NCBI GenBank assembly: GCA_012934845.2 | Contig: WNNJ02002973.1 | Span: forward strand, 62,001 to 126,000 | Direction: 5' to 3' | DNA from: Pomphorhynchus laevis | Taxonomy: Eukaryota; Acanthocephala; Palaeacanthocephala; Echinorhynchida; Pomphorhynchidae | Length of the DNA: 64,000 bases | Shown: in pieces, positions 43,185 to 54,320 of the stretch | Position numbering within the stretch: position 1 is the stretch's first letter | Layout: every line of letters begins with the position of its first letter | Made by a program: the position numbers and the translations under genes | The notes under the pieces: generated by a model | Seen by the model: the letters and a program-made list of their open reading frames with translations, nothing else | What the model was told of the DNA's origin: nothing | The model's database searches: none

Positions 43185-45162
43185 AATGTTCACCCAAGCA
43201 TGTCATTTGCGTCGTTGGCTTCAAAAAATGTAGTTGTGGATGAACATGTAGTTGCCAAACCAATCAATTCTGTAGCTGCATTAAATATGCAGTTCATGAC
43301 AATTTACCACAAAGTGATACAAAGTCAATTTTCTAACAAAGGAAATTGAAGAAAATAAGAAATATTATCAGAAAGAACTACGTTCCTTAAATGATGATAT
43401 AGATACCATTAATGACAAAATATTGAGTTTAAACTGCAACATGGATAAGATGGTACAAGTTGTTGATAATTTGAATACCAATCTTACAATGTTTAGTACA
43501 CATGTGATTACCCTTTTTTAAGAATACGGGTTAGAACTTAAGGGTATTTCACCTATCACATAGGATAATATGTCATAGGATAATTTAAACATCGTGTCCT
43601 GGAATTGCACATGTTGCAAATGCAGTTCATTTTTTTAAACAATGGATAGTTTAATATAATTGATCTGCAAGAAACTATAACCTCACGTGATTTACCACAA
43701 ATCTTCAATTAATATAAATTCTTTCATTTAAATTTAGAAAATTCGAATCCTTTTAGTTTGGCAAGTTTTATCCTATCAACCATCTTATAGGCATTAGATG
43801 GTTGTTAGATAATAAGTTGGACTTTATTGCTGGGGACTGCTGAAACGATAACTGTGTTGTCAATATATCAAGATATTGCAGTTCTACCCATCAATTAGAG
43901 ATCCCCAGAAATCACACGTTCTTCAACCTCACAAAAAATTATACTCTATTATTGATTTTATGGTTGTAAATAGAAACAGTACAATTTGTATGAAGTGAAA
44001 GCTTAATGCTCAACCAGATGATGTTATAAACGGACATTGTTTAGTATTATTCGGTTCCAATACTACAAAAACTTTTTTAAAACAGTATTTGCCCCTAATT
44101 CGAACGATATCAATATATTTAATCAGGGGGTTGACTCATTTTTATGATAAACTTTGAAGGAATCATTTGAGTGTAAATTTAATTATAATCTCGAAACGTC
44201 TAAATTTTTGCAAATTTCATTTATGATAAATAATTCTATTACTGGTAAGTTCCATTATTTTAGTTTTGTTTCGGTTAGTCCAATTGTACTTGATAATTTT
44301 TAGTTTAATAAATAGAACATTTGTCACTCTTTTTAAAGATCAACAAGCACCGGAGTGAAATAACATGAATGATATTTCGAACTGTTTAAATAGCAACGCT
44401 TTAACATGTATAAATAACTGTTTGTTGGACGCGTCAAACAAGTTTCTATATAAATAATGTTCAATTAAAAGACAATACACCAGTAATAAGGCAAGAACAT
44501 TGAAAGAGAAAGTAAATCTCTTAGATCTTCGCGGTGACTTCGAGCAAGCTATGAAGCTTTCTGTTTATATCCATAAAACATGATCAAAATTGGTTTTGAG
44601 AGATAAACAGCGAAGGATTAAACGTCACGTTTCATTTTCAAAAGAGTGGTTGTCTTTAGTTCATCAACGACCATTTAGAAGTTGGAAACTCGCTGTATCC
44701 AAATGGATTACATCTAGCTCCATCGATAGAATATTGGAAGATATAATTAAGAAGCTAACGAGGAACGCAGAACCTCTAACTGAGGACACTATTTTAAGCA
44801 ACAGCCTTATATTAAATTGTATGTGTACATCAGAAGACACATATATAACAATTACAGATATTTTAAATTCCTTTCCTGACAAATCAAAAGTCTCGAATAA
44901 TGGACTTGCTTGTCCTCCTTCCGCATTAAAATTATTAAACATAAAAAATAGAGCAAAAATAGCTCATTACTTAAGAATCTGTCCTATGGTAGAATATTTC
45001 GGGATTGGCTGTGGCAAGATGATTATTTTACCTAAAAACAAATTTGTTTCGAGTACTGAGGATATACGGCCTATAACGATTTTCAATCCGCTGTTGATGA
45101 TAATAGAAAAAGCTTTAGCCAGAAGAATTTCCGAATTTTATGAGGGTCCAAACCTTCTACAA
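43185..45162 (+). mobile_element. LINE-C-like copy: ORF1 tail, endonuclease remnant, RT start
   Basis: Near 43340-43520 a coiled-coil ORF1 tail reads EENKKYYQKELRSLNDDIDT and MDKMVQVVDNLNTNL. NLNIVSWNC (43586) marks the start of the ORF2 endonuclease, which is badly decayed to 44450. A long frame resumes near 44460 (KARTLKEKVNLLDLRGDF) and continues in 44590-45140: FRSWKLAVSKWITSSSIDRI in the linker, then PKNKFVSSTEDIRPITIFN and LMIIEKALARRI in the RT fingers. It breaks off near 45160, before the palm. Confidence 0.7.
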
Positions 45163-45624
45163 AGTGGTCGTTGGATTAATGCAGCAAACCGCGGAGCCAG
45201 GAACGACTATCTTATACACAAACCACCATCCACCACCTTTCATTGCTCAACTACTATTTCACTCCTCGACATATTACTGCTACATAAGAAGTGGTTGTTG
45301 AAACCCTTCTGTACTGAGCAGTCGCGCCAACTTCAGACCACCTCTCATGACCTAATTCGTTGGCGGTTAGAGGAAGATACGTTGCTAAGGAGAAGGTTCC
45401 ACTTTGATCCCATCAGGGTGGCCTTCTTTCGAGCAGCTATCCAACTCTTCCCTCGAATTGGGAATGAGAGTTTGACCGAATTTAATACCTACCTCTCTTT
45501 GTAAGCTACCGCGATACTATCGATTACCTATAAAGGGCGCATATACAATCCCACTCCAACAAAATTTAAGGTCCTAGCTAAAATGCTACACCTTCCTAAT
45601 CTCTCTGTTTCCGCCAGACATGCC
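45163..45624 (+). other. unassigned sequence fused to the RT fragment
   Basis: The open frame at 44590-45504 continues past the RT fingers into sequence without RT motifs (NAANRGARNDYLIHKPPS, RWRLEEDTLLRRRFHFDP). It is not the expected palm domain, so the frame is a chance fusion across a junction near 45160. The source of this 460-base piece is not recognised. Confidence 0.35.
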
Positions 45625-47235
45625 CTCTCGAATTAATACTGGAGAACTAGATATATGATCCAGCTGAGTAAGGATAAGGCAAGCATTTCTCGCCTTAGCC
45701 CTTATCAGTCTTCCTTCTGGAAGATATTCAAGAGGAAGTTTGTCTGTTGGAAGGATAGAGCATTAGGTTGGATTGGTAGAATAGGCCTTAATATAGTTTT
45801 GGGGGAGTCACTATCCCTACACAATTATGGAGCCACTCAATCACCCCGACCAATCCCGCCTTGGTGTGACTTTAGGAGTAGGGACTTATCTGTTACAGAT
45901 ATCCTTAACTCCTGTGGGCCACTCCCGAGCACCTCCAGAACCCGTGCGCCACTCTCCACTCGTGTCTGTCAGCTTTTGACATACAGTCAGAGAAAAATAG
46001 TCGCCATAACAATGCTATTAGCCTCCCCGTCCGACATTGCTAACATCAATATTAGCCGTCGAGTATTTTTACCTAAAAAGAAGTCGATTACATGTCCCAA
46101 AGATCTGCAGCCTATTTCAATTAAAACTCCTTCATCTCCATTTACGAAAAAGCGCTTGCGCGTAAAATCCGCGATCATCTAAGGAGGCGAAATTTAATCC
46201 CACCAGGTTTTCATGGGTATGTAAAAGATCGCTCGGTCTATTCAGCAATAAGTGAAGTGCAACAGTTTTGTTAAGATAACAGTCATCAGCTTGCTGTGGC
46301 TTTTGTTATCACTTCTCTCAGGTCCCTCGGGTTGCCTGCGAGAATTGTTAACAGGGTGGAAATATTGCTGTACACCAAGCGATTCTTCTCTGAAGACGAC
46401 ACTGATGCACGTCAGTTCTACCATATTACAGGTGTGCCTCAAGGTTCCCCAATTTCTCCAATCTTGCATCTTGCTGCCTCTATTGAACTTTACAAAAACT
46501 TTAAGCGTCACCAACTCTAGTGGTATACGCTAATGATACCACAGCCCTGTTCTCTGGACGCAGGTGCAAAGATGTAATCTGTGACATCAGTCGTTTCTTT
46601 TTAAGATTAAAAGATCAGTTACCATATCCAATCTTAGTTTAATTCCTCCAAATCGCAGGTGGTTGTCTTTCATGGCGTTCCTGCGATAAAGAAAAAATAA
46701 AGAGACTAGCACTTTCAGCTCTTTCTTCCATATTGACTAATCAACCACTCACTACCTTCACAAGTCGAGTAAAATACCTGGGGTTCATCATTACGGTGAA
46801 CTGGTCAGCGAAATCTGACCTGGATAGACTAAACGGATTCTGAAGAGAGCTAGGTGGGCCCTGAAACGGGTCCAGCATCTGTCTTTAAAATGGAAAACTC
46901 AGGTGCGCCTCTGGGGTACTTGGGCTATCTCGGGATTAGTCTCCTTCGCTAGAAAACGTCCCCCCAGAACAAAGACTAAGGTTTCTCAAGCTCCTCGTCT
47001 CGCGTTTACCCAGCATAGTCCGCACCGACTGGACTCTTCGGGGGGGGGGTGAAAGACCCCGGGTGGTTCAGTCGCAAGGCGGCGTGTTGGACTGGTTGGG
47101 GGGGGCTCAGATCCCTATGGATTTAAGGCCGTTACTTGAACGGAAGACTGTAGCAGTCCGAAGACAAGCAGTTCAGTTCGAAGATTAACGAAGAAGATAA
47201 ACTTATTTATGCTTGTATTAATAAAATCTTATTAT
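45625..47235 (+). mobile_element. LINE-A ORF2 part and 3' end
   Basis: Starts in the ORF2 linker (SPYQSSFWKIFKRKFVCWKD, then RALGWIGRIGLNIVLGESL, 45694-45810), continues to VAITMLLASPSDIANINISR and PKKKSITCPKDLQPISI (46000-46125) in the RT fingers, then, after frame changes, the helix near 46215-46265 and SLGLPARIVNRVEILLYTKR to TGVPQGSPISPILHL (46320-46480) in the palm. A catalytic VVYANDTTALF near 46520 has Asn in place of the first Asp, with frame damage. The 3' UTR ends near 47235. The middle of the palm (first Asp strand) is deleted. Confidence 0.75.
47064..47114 (+). promoter_or_regulatory. pol III-like A and B boxes in LINE-A 3' UTR, copy 3
   Basis: TGGTTCAGTCG (47064-47074) matches the tRNA A-box pattern TRGYNNARNNG, and GGCTCAGATCC (47104-47114) resembles the B box GGTTCGANTCC with two changes. 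Separation start to start is 40 bases, against 38 in the other copies because of an extra G run. Confidence 0.4.
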
Positions 47236-47289
47236 TATTTAAAATAAAAGCATGAACAAATATATGGTCAACAATAGGTTTTCGACGAA

Positions 47290-48285
47290 TTTATGAGTAC
47301 TGTCGGAGTATCAATGATAGCGAAAATTTGCAGTTTCCAGCAAAATCCAGTCAAAATCTAGGAAAATTCTTTGGAGAAAAGGTCAAATCCGACTTAATAA
47401 ACGACAAGCAGGTCAGTGAATTTATTTCTGTTACTGGTGAGGGAGAATTACTTCCCCCAATCCCCAAAACAAAACATTTGGGGATGATAACTCTATTAAA
47501 ACCCCTTCAGATAAATTCTCTTTATAATCGCTTCCTGTGTGATTTCGCTGTAAAGTATAGAAATCGAGTAGTCTTTAATTCAGTGAGATATTTGGAAACA
47601 ACGATTAAGATCTCTTTCGCTTCCGAAGAAGCACTAAACGAATATAATACATACTTTCTGAATAATTACACAGATATTGGCAGATTTGAAACAAAGCCAA
47701 TTATGACAAATATAAAAATAAATAATCTTTCTACTGCACCGGAAGAGGAAGATTTAGAAAATCTCAAAAAACTACAAAATACAGAATGTTAGGTCTCTAA
47801 CTGACCGCAATTGTGATCAAATTAATATGGGGTTTTGTTCTGCTGCGGTCGGGAAAGTTGAAGTACTGACTAAATCACATTGTAACCCATTCTTGGGTTT
47901 CAACCTGGGATTTTCGATTGTTTCAACGGAAGAATTTACATTCCCGCACTGCAGCCGGTGCCATAAATGAGGGCACTGGGCCAACAGCTGCAGTGCAGCG
48001 GCTTGCTGCGGCAAATGTGGCAGCTTAAATGCTCTACTGACTCACCTTGTCTGAACCCCGCAAAATGCCTCAACTGCGGAGAGGCGCATCCGGCATGGGC
48101 AAGAAAATGCCCCCACTTTAAATCCTACCCAAGTAGGTTTTAAGGGAAGATACTCTAAAAAGAGTCCTTCTCTAAGGTGGCATCCAGTGCCCCAGTTTCT
48201 AAACTATACTCAGACCTCAAATCCGAGGCCTTCATGAAGCAAATTGAGCAGTTTATAATAAATACCGTGGTCAATACAACATAAG
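47290..48285 (+). mobile_element. LINE-A 5' part: ORF1, best-preserved N-terminus
   Basis: 5' leader near 47295 (GAGTACTGTCGGAGTATCAATG), then ORF1 at 47328-47792: VTGEGELLPPIPKTKHLGMI, YRNRVVFNSVRYLETTIKIS, and a tail like that before 8061. After a frame change come FCSAAVGKVEVLTKSHC and NPFLGFNLGFSIV, then zinc knuckles CSRCHK.GHWANSC and CLNCGEAHPAWARKC (47950-48120). The copy is cut near 48285 by LINE-B; matching downstream LINE-A sequence resumes at 57209. Confidence 0.75.
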
Positions 48286-48302
48286 ACGTACAATATTACA
48301 GC

Positions 48303-48338
48303 AAAGGAATTTAATTCGCCAAAGGAATTTAATTCGCG
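48303..48338 (+). repeat. 18-bp tandem duplication
   Basis: AAAGGAATTTAATTCGCC (48303-48320) is followed by the same sequence with a final G (48321-48338), just upstream of the LINE-B ORF1. Confidence 0.85.
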
Positions 48339-48383
48339 AATCGATTGCTTAACTAAGGAAGACACAAACGACAACCGCGACAA

Positions 48384-49568
48384 ATGGAGCAAATAAATGC
48401 AAGCAAAACTATTTCAAGAGCATCCAACCGAGTAATGTCTACTTATTCACGTTGCTGTTCCTGTAACAGTAAAAACTCAATATGTCGAAGTTGCATTTTT
48501 GCTAAGGCTGGCCGCACTTGCGTGGACTGCTTTGCTCAAAACTGTGAAAACGGTAATTCTAAAGAAATAAACCGATCACGATCTATAGAAAGCCATATAT
48601 CTCTAAATAGTGAAAATTCCACATTACGCTACAACGACATCTCAACAACTCGTCTTGGAGATTCTGTGTCGCAATTAAATCCTTCTCTTGCTGCTAGCGC
48701 TATTCAGATTCCAAACTGTGTAGTACCATCCTTGTCATCTATTATCACACAAGGGGAGTTTGTTTCACTAGATTTAAAGTGTACCACGTTGGATTGTCCG
48801 ATATATTCTTCCGTAAAAGTGTCATGCCAAGTTTCCAGGGAATTTTTCACACGAGATTTTCTGTGTGGGTTATGTTCCGCTAAGTTATTATCCGACTTAA
48901 AACAGTCGTTAGCGAGCGCCAATTCCTCTATTAATGATCTACAAACAAGAATAGAATCTCTCAATCTCACTTCTTCGCCTTCCGTGCCAACTTTTAATCC
49001 AGAGTTCTCAATACCTCGTCAAACTTTCGCATCTATTATCCGCAAAGAAGTGACTCGCTCAGTACTCGCAACATCTCAATTCGATGGTCAATCAACATCT
49101 CCCCTAACAATAATTCAAGCATGTGATAGGCAACAACGGCGCTCGTCAAACGTAATAATACGTGGACTACCTAATTCATCAGACGATTTTGCATTAGTAT
49201 CGGATTTTATCGCATTGTTGAACGTGTATTGTGCATCCACATGTCGTTTGCATTTACGCCGACTCCCTGCAAAACATCAAGATATTCCTCCGTGGATGCT
49301 TGTTACATATGATGAAGCAACCACTACGTCAATTCTGACTAATGCCTACAAACTGAGAGAATCGACTCGATTTTACAACGTTTATGTAAGCCCGGATTTC
49401 TCACAACCTGAGGTGGAAGCACTAAAATTACTCAGGAAACAATTGGACGAAATAAGTTTGGTGGATCCTTCGCATAAATTTATAATTCACAATAACCAAG
49501 TTATTCGTTTGCAAAAAAATCATTTAATCTCCGCCGAAATTCAACCAAATATATCACCCTCTATATGA
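48384..49568 (+). CDS. LINE-B ORF1 protein, intact 394 residues
   Basis: Non-LTR retrotransposon ORF1: an RNA-binding chaperone of the ribonucleoprotein. In order: a Cys-rich N-terminus (CCSCNSKNSICRSC and CVDCFAQNC, residues about 16-55), a second Cys group (CPIYSSVKVSC ... CGLCSAKLL, about 137-168), a coiled-coil (LKQSLASANSSINDLQTRIE, about 172-195), and an RRM-like domain starting RRSSNVIIRGLP (about 253) through LRRLPAKHQDIP and a C-terminal globular part ending RLQKNHLIS. The start codon is the first ATG after the leader, in the context ACAAATGG. The frame is whole, unlike ORF2. The zinc finger, coiled coil and RRM-like order fits CR1/L2-type ORF1 proteins. Confidence 0.75.
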   Translation: MEQINASKTISRASNRVMSTYSRCCSCNSKNSICRSCIFAKAGRTCVDCFAQNCENGNSKEINRSRSIESHISLNSENSTLRYNDISTTRLGDSVSQLNPSLAASAIQIPNCVVPSLSSIITQGEFVSLDLKCTTLDCPIYSSVKVSCQVSREFFTRDFLCGLCSAKLLSDLKQSLASANSSINDLQTRIESLNLTSSPSVPTFNPEFSIPRQTFASIIRKEVTRSVLATSQFDGQSTSPLTIIQACDRQQRRSSNVIIRGLPNSSDDFALVSDFIALLNVYCASTCRLHLRRLPAKHQDIPPWMLVTYDEATTTSILTNAYKLRESTRFYNVYVSPDFSQPEVEALKLLRKQLDEISLVDPSHKFIIHNNQVIRLQKNHLISAEIQPNISPSI

Positions 49569-49671
49569 CATCATGATAAATCGCAAACAACAACGAGGCG
49601 AAAATTGTCTGATTCTCCCTCCTCTTCCTTGGGTTATTTCGCGCCATTTAACTCCAAATCATCCTCCCTAA

Positions 49672-49924
49672 TGTAACGTTTTCATTGATCATTTAAAATG
49701 AAATACAAATGGAAGCTTTTTAGTCAACAGCACAAAACACGAAAAACAGTTTTGAAAGCAACAAGTAGTGTTTTATAAGCAATTCTGTAATGATTAAGTA
49801 ATACTGCAATCACCGCCGATCAGCATACGACAGTGGTCGTGTAACAAAGAAGCGGAACATCAATAAGTTGCATCTGCATGGCGAAACGTTGCTTTGTGCC
49901 ATTTGTATTCGTTCATACATTACA
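49672..49924 (-). repeat. LTR (3' LTR of the minus-strand gypsy element)
   Basis: 253 bases with TG...CA ends (TGTAAC...ATTACA on the plus strand). It differs from the other LTR at one position. GAAGAGGAGA, the polypurine tract, adjoins it on the inner side in element orientation. Confidence 0.95.
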
Positions 49925-52900
49925 TCTCCTCTTCACCACGGCCAACTTGCTCCAAATCTTTCTGGTCGTGTGCGTTTTCTTTCGATTTGTCTCAATACGG
50001 TCATAGCTTGATTCGAATCATTATGTGGTCCATTCTCTTGCTGCAGATTCGCATCGGTATTGCTGCCTAGTGTTTCTGTAACTATTTTATCAGTGCTGGC
50101 CAAATTCTCCGCGGGTTGTTCTAGATCGTTCCTCGTTGCATCGTCAGAGTTTCTTTCTTTATCGTTCTTTTCATATGTGGTATCAGATGTCTCTATAGCT
50201 GGCCAATCAAACCCACTAACCACTTGTCTCTCGGTTTCCCTATATCTTCGTCGCAATTGATCGATGTGCCCGCGAATATATCTACCATGGCATTCTACAC
50301 TGTACGTGGTCTCCGAAGTTCGTTCGACTATTATCCCTGATTTCCATTTAATTTTATTATTCGGTCTGTACCAAACTTCATCTCCCACCTGGAAAGTACG
50401 TGCTTTACAACGTCGGTCGTAATATTTCTTTTGTCGATTCTGACTTTCCATTGCAGTTACTCTCGCTGGTTGAATATGATCCCACAGCGTAGACAAATTC
50501 CTTCCTATCATTAATCTTGCAGGCGTTTCCTTTGTTGAACAATGAATGGAATTTCTATAGCTCATTAGAAATTGCTGCAATCTTTTATTAACAGCGCCTC
50601 TTTCGCATCGTAGTAAAACACGCTGTTTGACTGTCTGCACCAATTTTTCTATCAATCCATTTGATTTTGGGTGATATGGCGTGGTCAGCCGGTGGCGAAT
50701 GTTGTTATTTTTCAAGAATGTTGTAAACAACGCTGATGTAAACGGAGGACCGTTGTCGGAGACGAGTTCAGCGGGAACTCCCAATCGTGCAAATACTTCT
50801 CTCATTTTTGAAATTACCGTGTGCGCATGCAGTGACGCTATAGGTAATACTTCGGGCCATTTACTTGCCGCACACTGCATCAGCAGATAATATTGTTCCT
50901 TGACCGGACCAGCAAAATCGACATGCACTCTTTCCCACGGACTACTAGTAATTGGCCAATTCTGTAGTGGGTAGTCCGGTGGAGTATTTCTAGATTTCTG
51001 GCATTCAGGGCAATGGAGCACGTATTTTTCGACCTCTTCTGACAATTTAGGCCACCATACATATGTTCTCGCTAAACTTTTCATCGCCACAATTCCGGGG
51101 TGTCCTAGATGAATATGATCTAATGTCTTCTTCCGAAGTTCTGAAGGAATTACAATCCTTCCCAAACACATTACCGCCCCTGATTCTATGGATAGATCTT
51201 GCGCATGACTCTGATACGCCTTCAAATGTGTAGGCATTGTTGTTGTTGGCCATCCCCTCGTAATATAGCTTTTAACTAATCTTAACTCTGCATCCAGATT
51301 TGTTGCTGACAAAATACTATCCAACGATAATCCACTTTGCTCAGCTGCTTCATCTGGGATTAGATGTACTATTGCCGGATCATCATCGCCTTTAGTTTGT
51401 GTACTTTCTTGTTGTGGTAAACGTGATAACATATCCGCTAACGTGTTCTCACTTCCTTTTATAAATTGCAGTGTATAGTTGTACTGGTTTAGAATTGTCG
51501 TCCAGCGTACCAAACGATGATTAACTGTCTTTTGTAGGTTTCGCTTTTCACCAAATATGTGTTGCAACGGCTTGTGATCAGTTTCAATGATAAATTTGCG
51601 GCCCGCTATGTATTGATGAAATTTGCGTATTCCGAATATCAATGCGAGCGCTTCCTTGTCGATTTGTGAATATTGCTTTTCCGCTGTTTGGAGTATACGC
51701 GATGCATATGCTACTGGTTTATACCCCATTTTCTCTTCCTGCAATAATACCGACCCAACACCATATTCAGAGGCATCACATGCTAATTTTAAATTCGACT
51801 TCCCATTATAGGGTACTAGTATTTTTGCGTCCGATAATGTTTTCTTTATTAAATCCCAGCTTTCTTCATGACTAGTATCCCACCGCCATCGTGTGTTCTT
51901 GCCCGTAAGATTATATAAGTCTATGCAACTCCATCTCAGTCGTGGTAAAAATCTGTCCAGAAATTAAACTGTGCCTAAGAAGGATCTTAATTGTGTTTTA
52001 TTCTGCGGGCGTTCCATATTTTGAATTGCCGTTATCTTTGACGGTGATGGTAATATCTGATTTTGCCCTAACTGGTGGCCAAGGAAGTCAATCTTCTCCT
52101 TACAAAAAACGCACTTGTCAGACCTAATGTGAATATTCGCTTTAGACAGTCTCTTCATCACTCTATGCAATTGCATCATATGTTCCTCCTTTGTATGCGT
52201 TCCGATCAAAATATCGTCTAAGTACGTGGCCACTCCATTAATTCCCATCATCAAATTGGACATATATCTTTGAAAAATAGCTGGACTAATCGACAATCCG
52301 AATGGCAACCGCCGATACCGATAGAAACCTAATGGTGTTGATACCGTGAGTAAATGCCTACATTCTTCCGACACCTCCATTTGCAAATATGCATCTCTGA
52401 GGTCGATTTTCGAGTACCAGTGAGATCCTGTAATGGTCAGCATTATTGAGTCAAAGGTTGGCATTTCATACGACTCAATCGACAGGAATGGGTTAATAGT
52501 CACTCGAAAATCCGCACAAATCCGTATGTTGCCATCTTTCTTACGAACTATAACAAGCGGTGTAGACCATTCAATGTTGTCACGATCGGCATGCACTGGC
52601 TCCAAAATTTCCTCTTTGCACAACCGTTCAATTTCGGCGATCGTCTTATCTTTAAGCGATATGGGAATTCTTCTGTTGGGCACTATGCGTGGCGATGCCT
52701 GTCTGCTGATTACAATCTTTGCCTTGAAACCTTTGATAACTCCAACGCGGGTTTCAAACAGATGCGCGAATGGTTGTAAAATTTCTCGGATTGCTTGCTG
52801 GCTTAGATCTTCTTGAATCTGTTTAATATGAACTACACTTGGCCATTCCAAATTAAATGCTTTGATCCAGGGTCGACCGAACAACGCATGATTGTCGGTG

Positions 52901-54062
52901 TTAATGACTTCTACCTCCAAATTTGCTATCTTATTATTTAACTCTACCGATACCTGGCATCTTCCTAATGTGCGTATTTTGTCGCCACTGTAGCTTCTTA
53001 GCCACCTTGCTGAAATCAGACTAGGACATTTCAACTGGTTCCAAACTGAACTTGGTACCGTTGATACTGCTGCTCCCGTGTCATATTCCATGGCTACTTC
53101 TAGGCCATTCAACTTTACTATAATTTGAGGGTAGTCTTCTCCTCTATTTATTTCATTAATTTCCTGATGATGTATCCTCAATTGAGCAATTCCCAGTTTG
53201 TCGTCCTCTTCAAAATCGTCTTCTATAAGGTCGTGTACGACTCGAGTACTATTACGAGATCGGCAACATCGTGCGTAATGCCCTTTTCGGTTACATTTGT
53301 AACATTTACCATCTCTTGCCACACATTTCGCATTCGGTAGATGCACCAACCCACAACGATTGCATTTGGTTCTTTGTGGAATCTTTGTCATTTGATGCAC
53401 GTCATTCTCGAATGATTTGTGTTGCGCACTATCGTTTCGTTGCAACAACATTGTAGTGGCTCGAGTCATCTCAAATGTAGTGGCTATATTAATGACCTCG
53501 TCCAACGTCGGATTTGGGAGACGAAGTGCTGTCCTTCTGACTTCTTCGTGAGGTGTGCGTGCGATAATCAAGTCTCTTAACCGCTCGTCTACCGCTTGGG
53601 CCTCGTTTTCTATAGTAGGAGAGAAGAAGCGGCATTTGTTAGCTAGACCTCTGGCTTCTGCGATCCACTGTGCATAATTCTGCCCCGGCTTCATATCGAT
53701 CGTTGCAAATTCGTTTCAACAATGCGAGTGTAAGTTGTGTTTTCTTCAGCAATCGTAGGTATTAATTTCTTGAGCAGCTCATATGCTTGTGGTCCAATAG
53801 ATGCTAGTAGAATCTCTTTCCTATCTTTATCGTCCATATATTTCATAGCGTTCACGTGATGCATAAATTGGCCATAATATCTGGACCATAATTCTTCATC
53901 TTCAAGAAATTTTCGAAATAATACCGGTTGGCTTTTTGAGTTTCCTTGTCTATCTTCTAACAACGTCTTCATAGTCTGCATGAGTGTTTTGTTTTCTTCA
54001 GCTTGCTTCCACAACAATGATAAGAGCTCACCCTTACTGGGTATCTCACCCTCGTCGCCATT

Positions 54063-54315
54063 TGTAACGTTTTCATTGATCATTTAAAATGAAATACAAA
54101 TGGAAGCTTTTTAGTCAACAGCACAAAACACGAAAAACTGTTTTGAAAGCAACAAGTAGTGTTTTATAAGCAATTCTGTAATGATTAAGTAATACTGCAA
54201 TCACCGCCGATCAGCATACGACAGTGGTCGTGTAACAAAGAAGCGGAACATCAATAAGTTGCATCTGCATGGCGAAACGTTGCTTTGTGCCATTTGTATT
54301 CGTTCATACATTACA
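54063..54315 (-). repeat. LTR (5' LTR of the minus-strand gypsy element)
   Basis: 253 bases, the partner of 49672-49924. The gag frame opens inside the inner edge of this LTR, and the tRNA primer-binding sequence lies just beyond the edge. Confidence 0.95.
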
Positions 54316-54320
54316 CCTAA

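Larger units (their letters stand above)
49672..54315 (-). mobile_element. young Ty3/gypsy LTR retrotransposon, nearly whole
   Basis: 4.64 kb, flanked by the 5-base target duplication CCTAA (49667-49671 and 54316-54320). Two 253-base LTRs differ at one site, so insertion is recent. Reading on the minus strand: a primer site complementary to the end of a serine tRNA beside the right LTR (about 54050-54060), a gag region (about 53700-54083, continuing to a CCHC zinc knuckle near 53330-53290), aspartic protease, reverse transcriptase (YLDD near 52220), RNase H, integrase with HHCC zinc finger and DDE core (51130-50650), and a polypurine run beside the left LTR. No env. The primer site and domain order suggest the Mag-like lineage. 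It looks nearly whole, with about one or two breaks in pol. Confidence 0.9.

Noticed and set aside
44590-45504. 304-codon ORF as a single protein
   Set aside because: Only the first 190 codons are LINE RT; the rest is unrelated sequence after a border near 45160.
49933-53694. Gypsy pol frames as host genes
   Set aside because: They lie inside two matching LTRs with target duplications and carry protease, RT, RNase H and integrase motifs, so they belong to the element.
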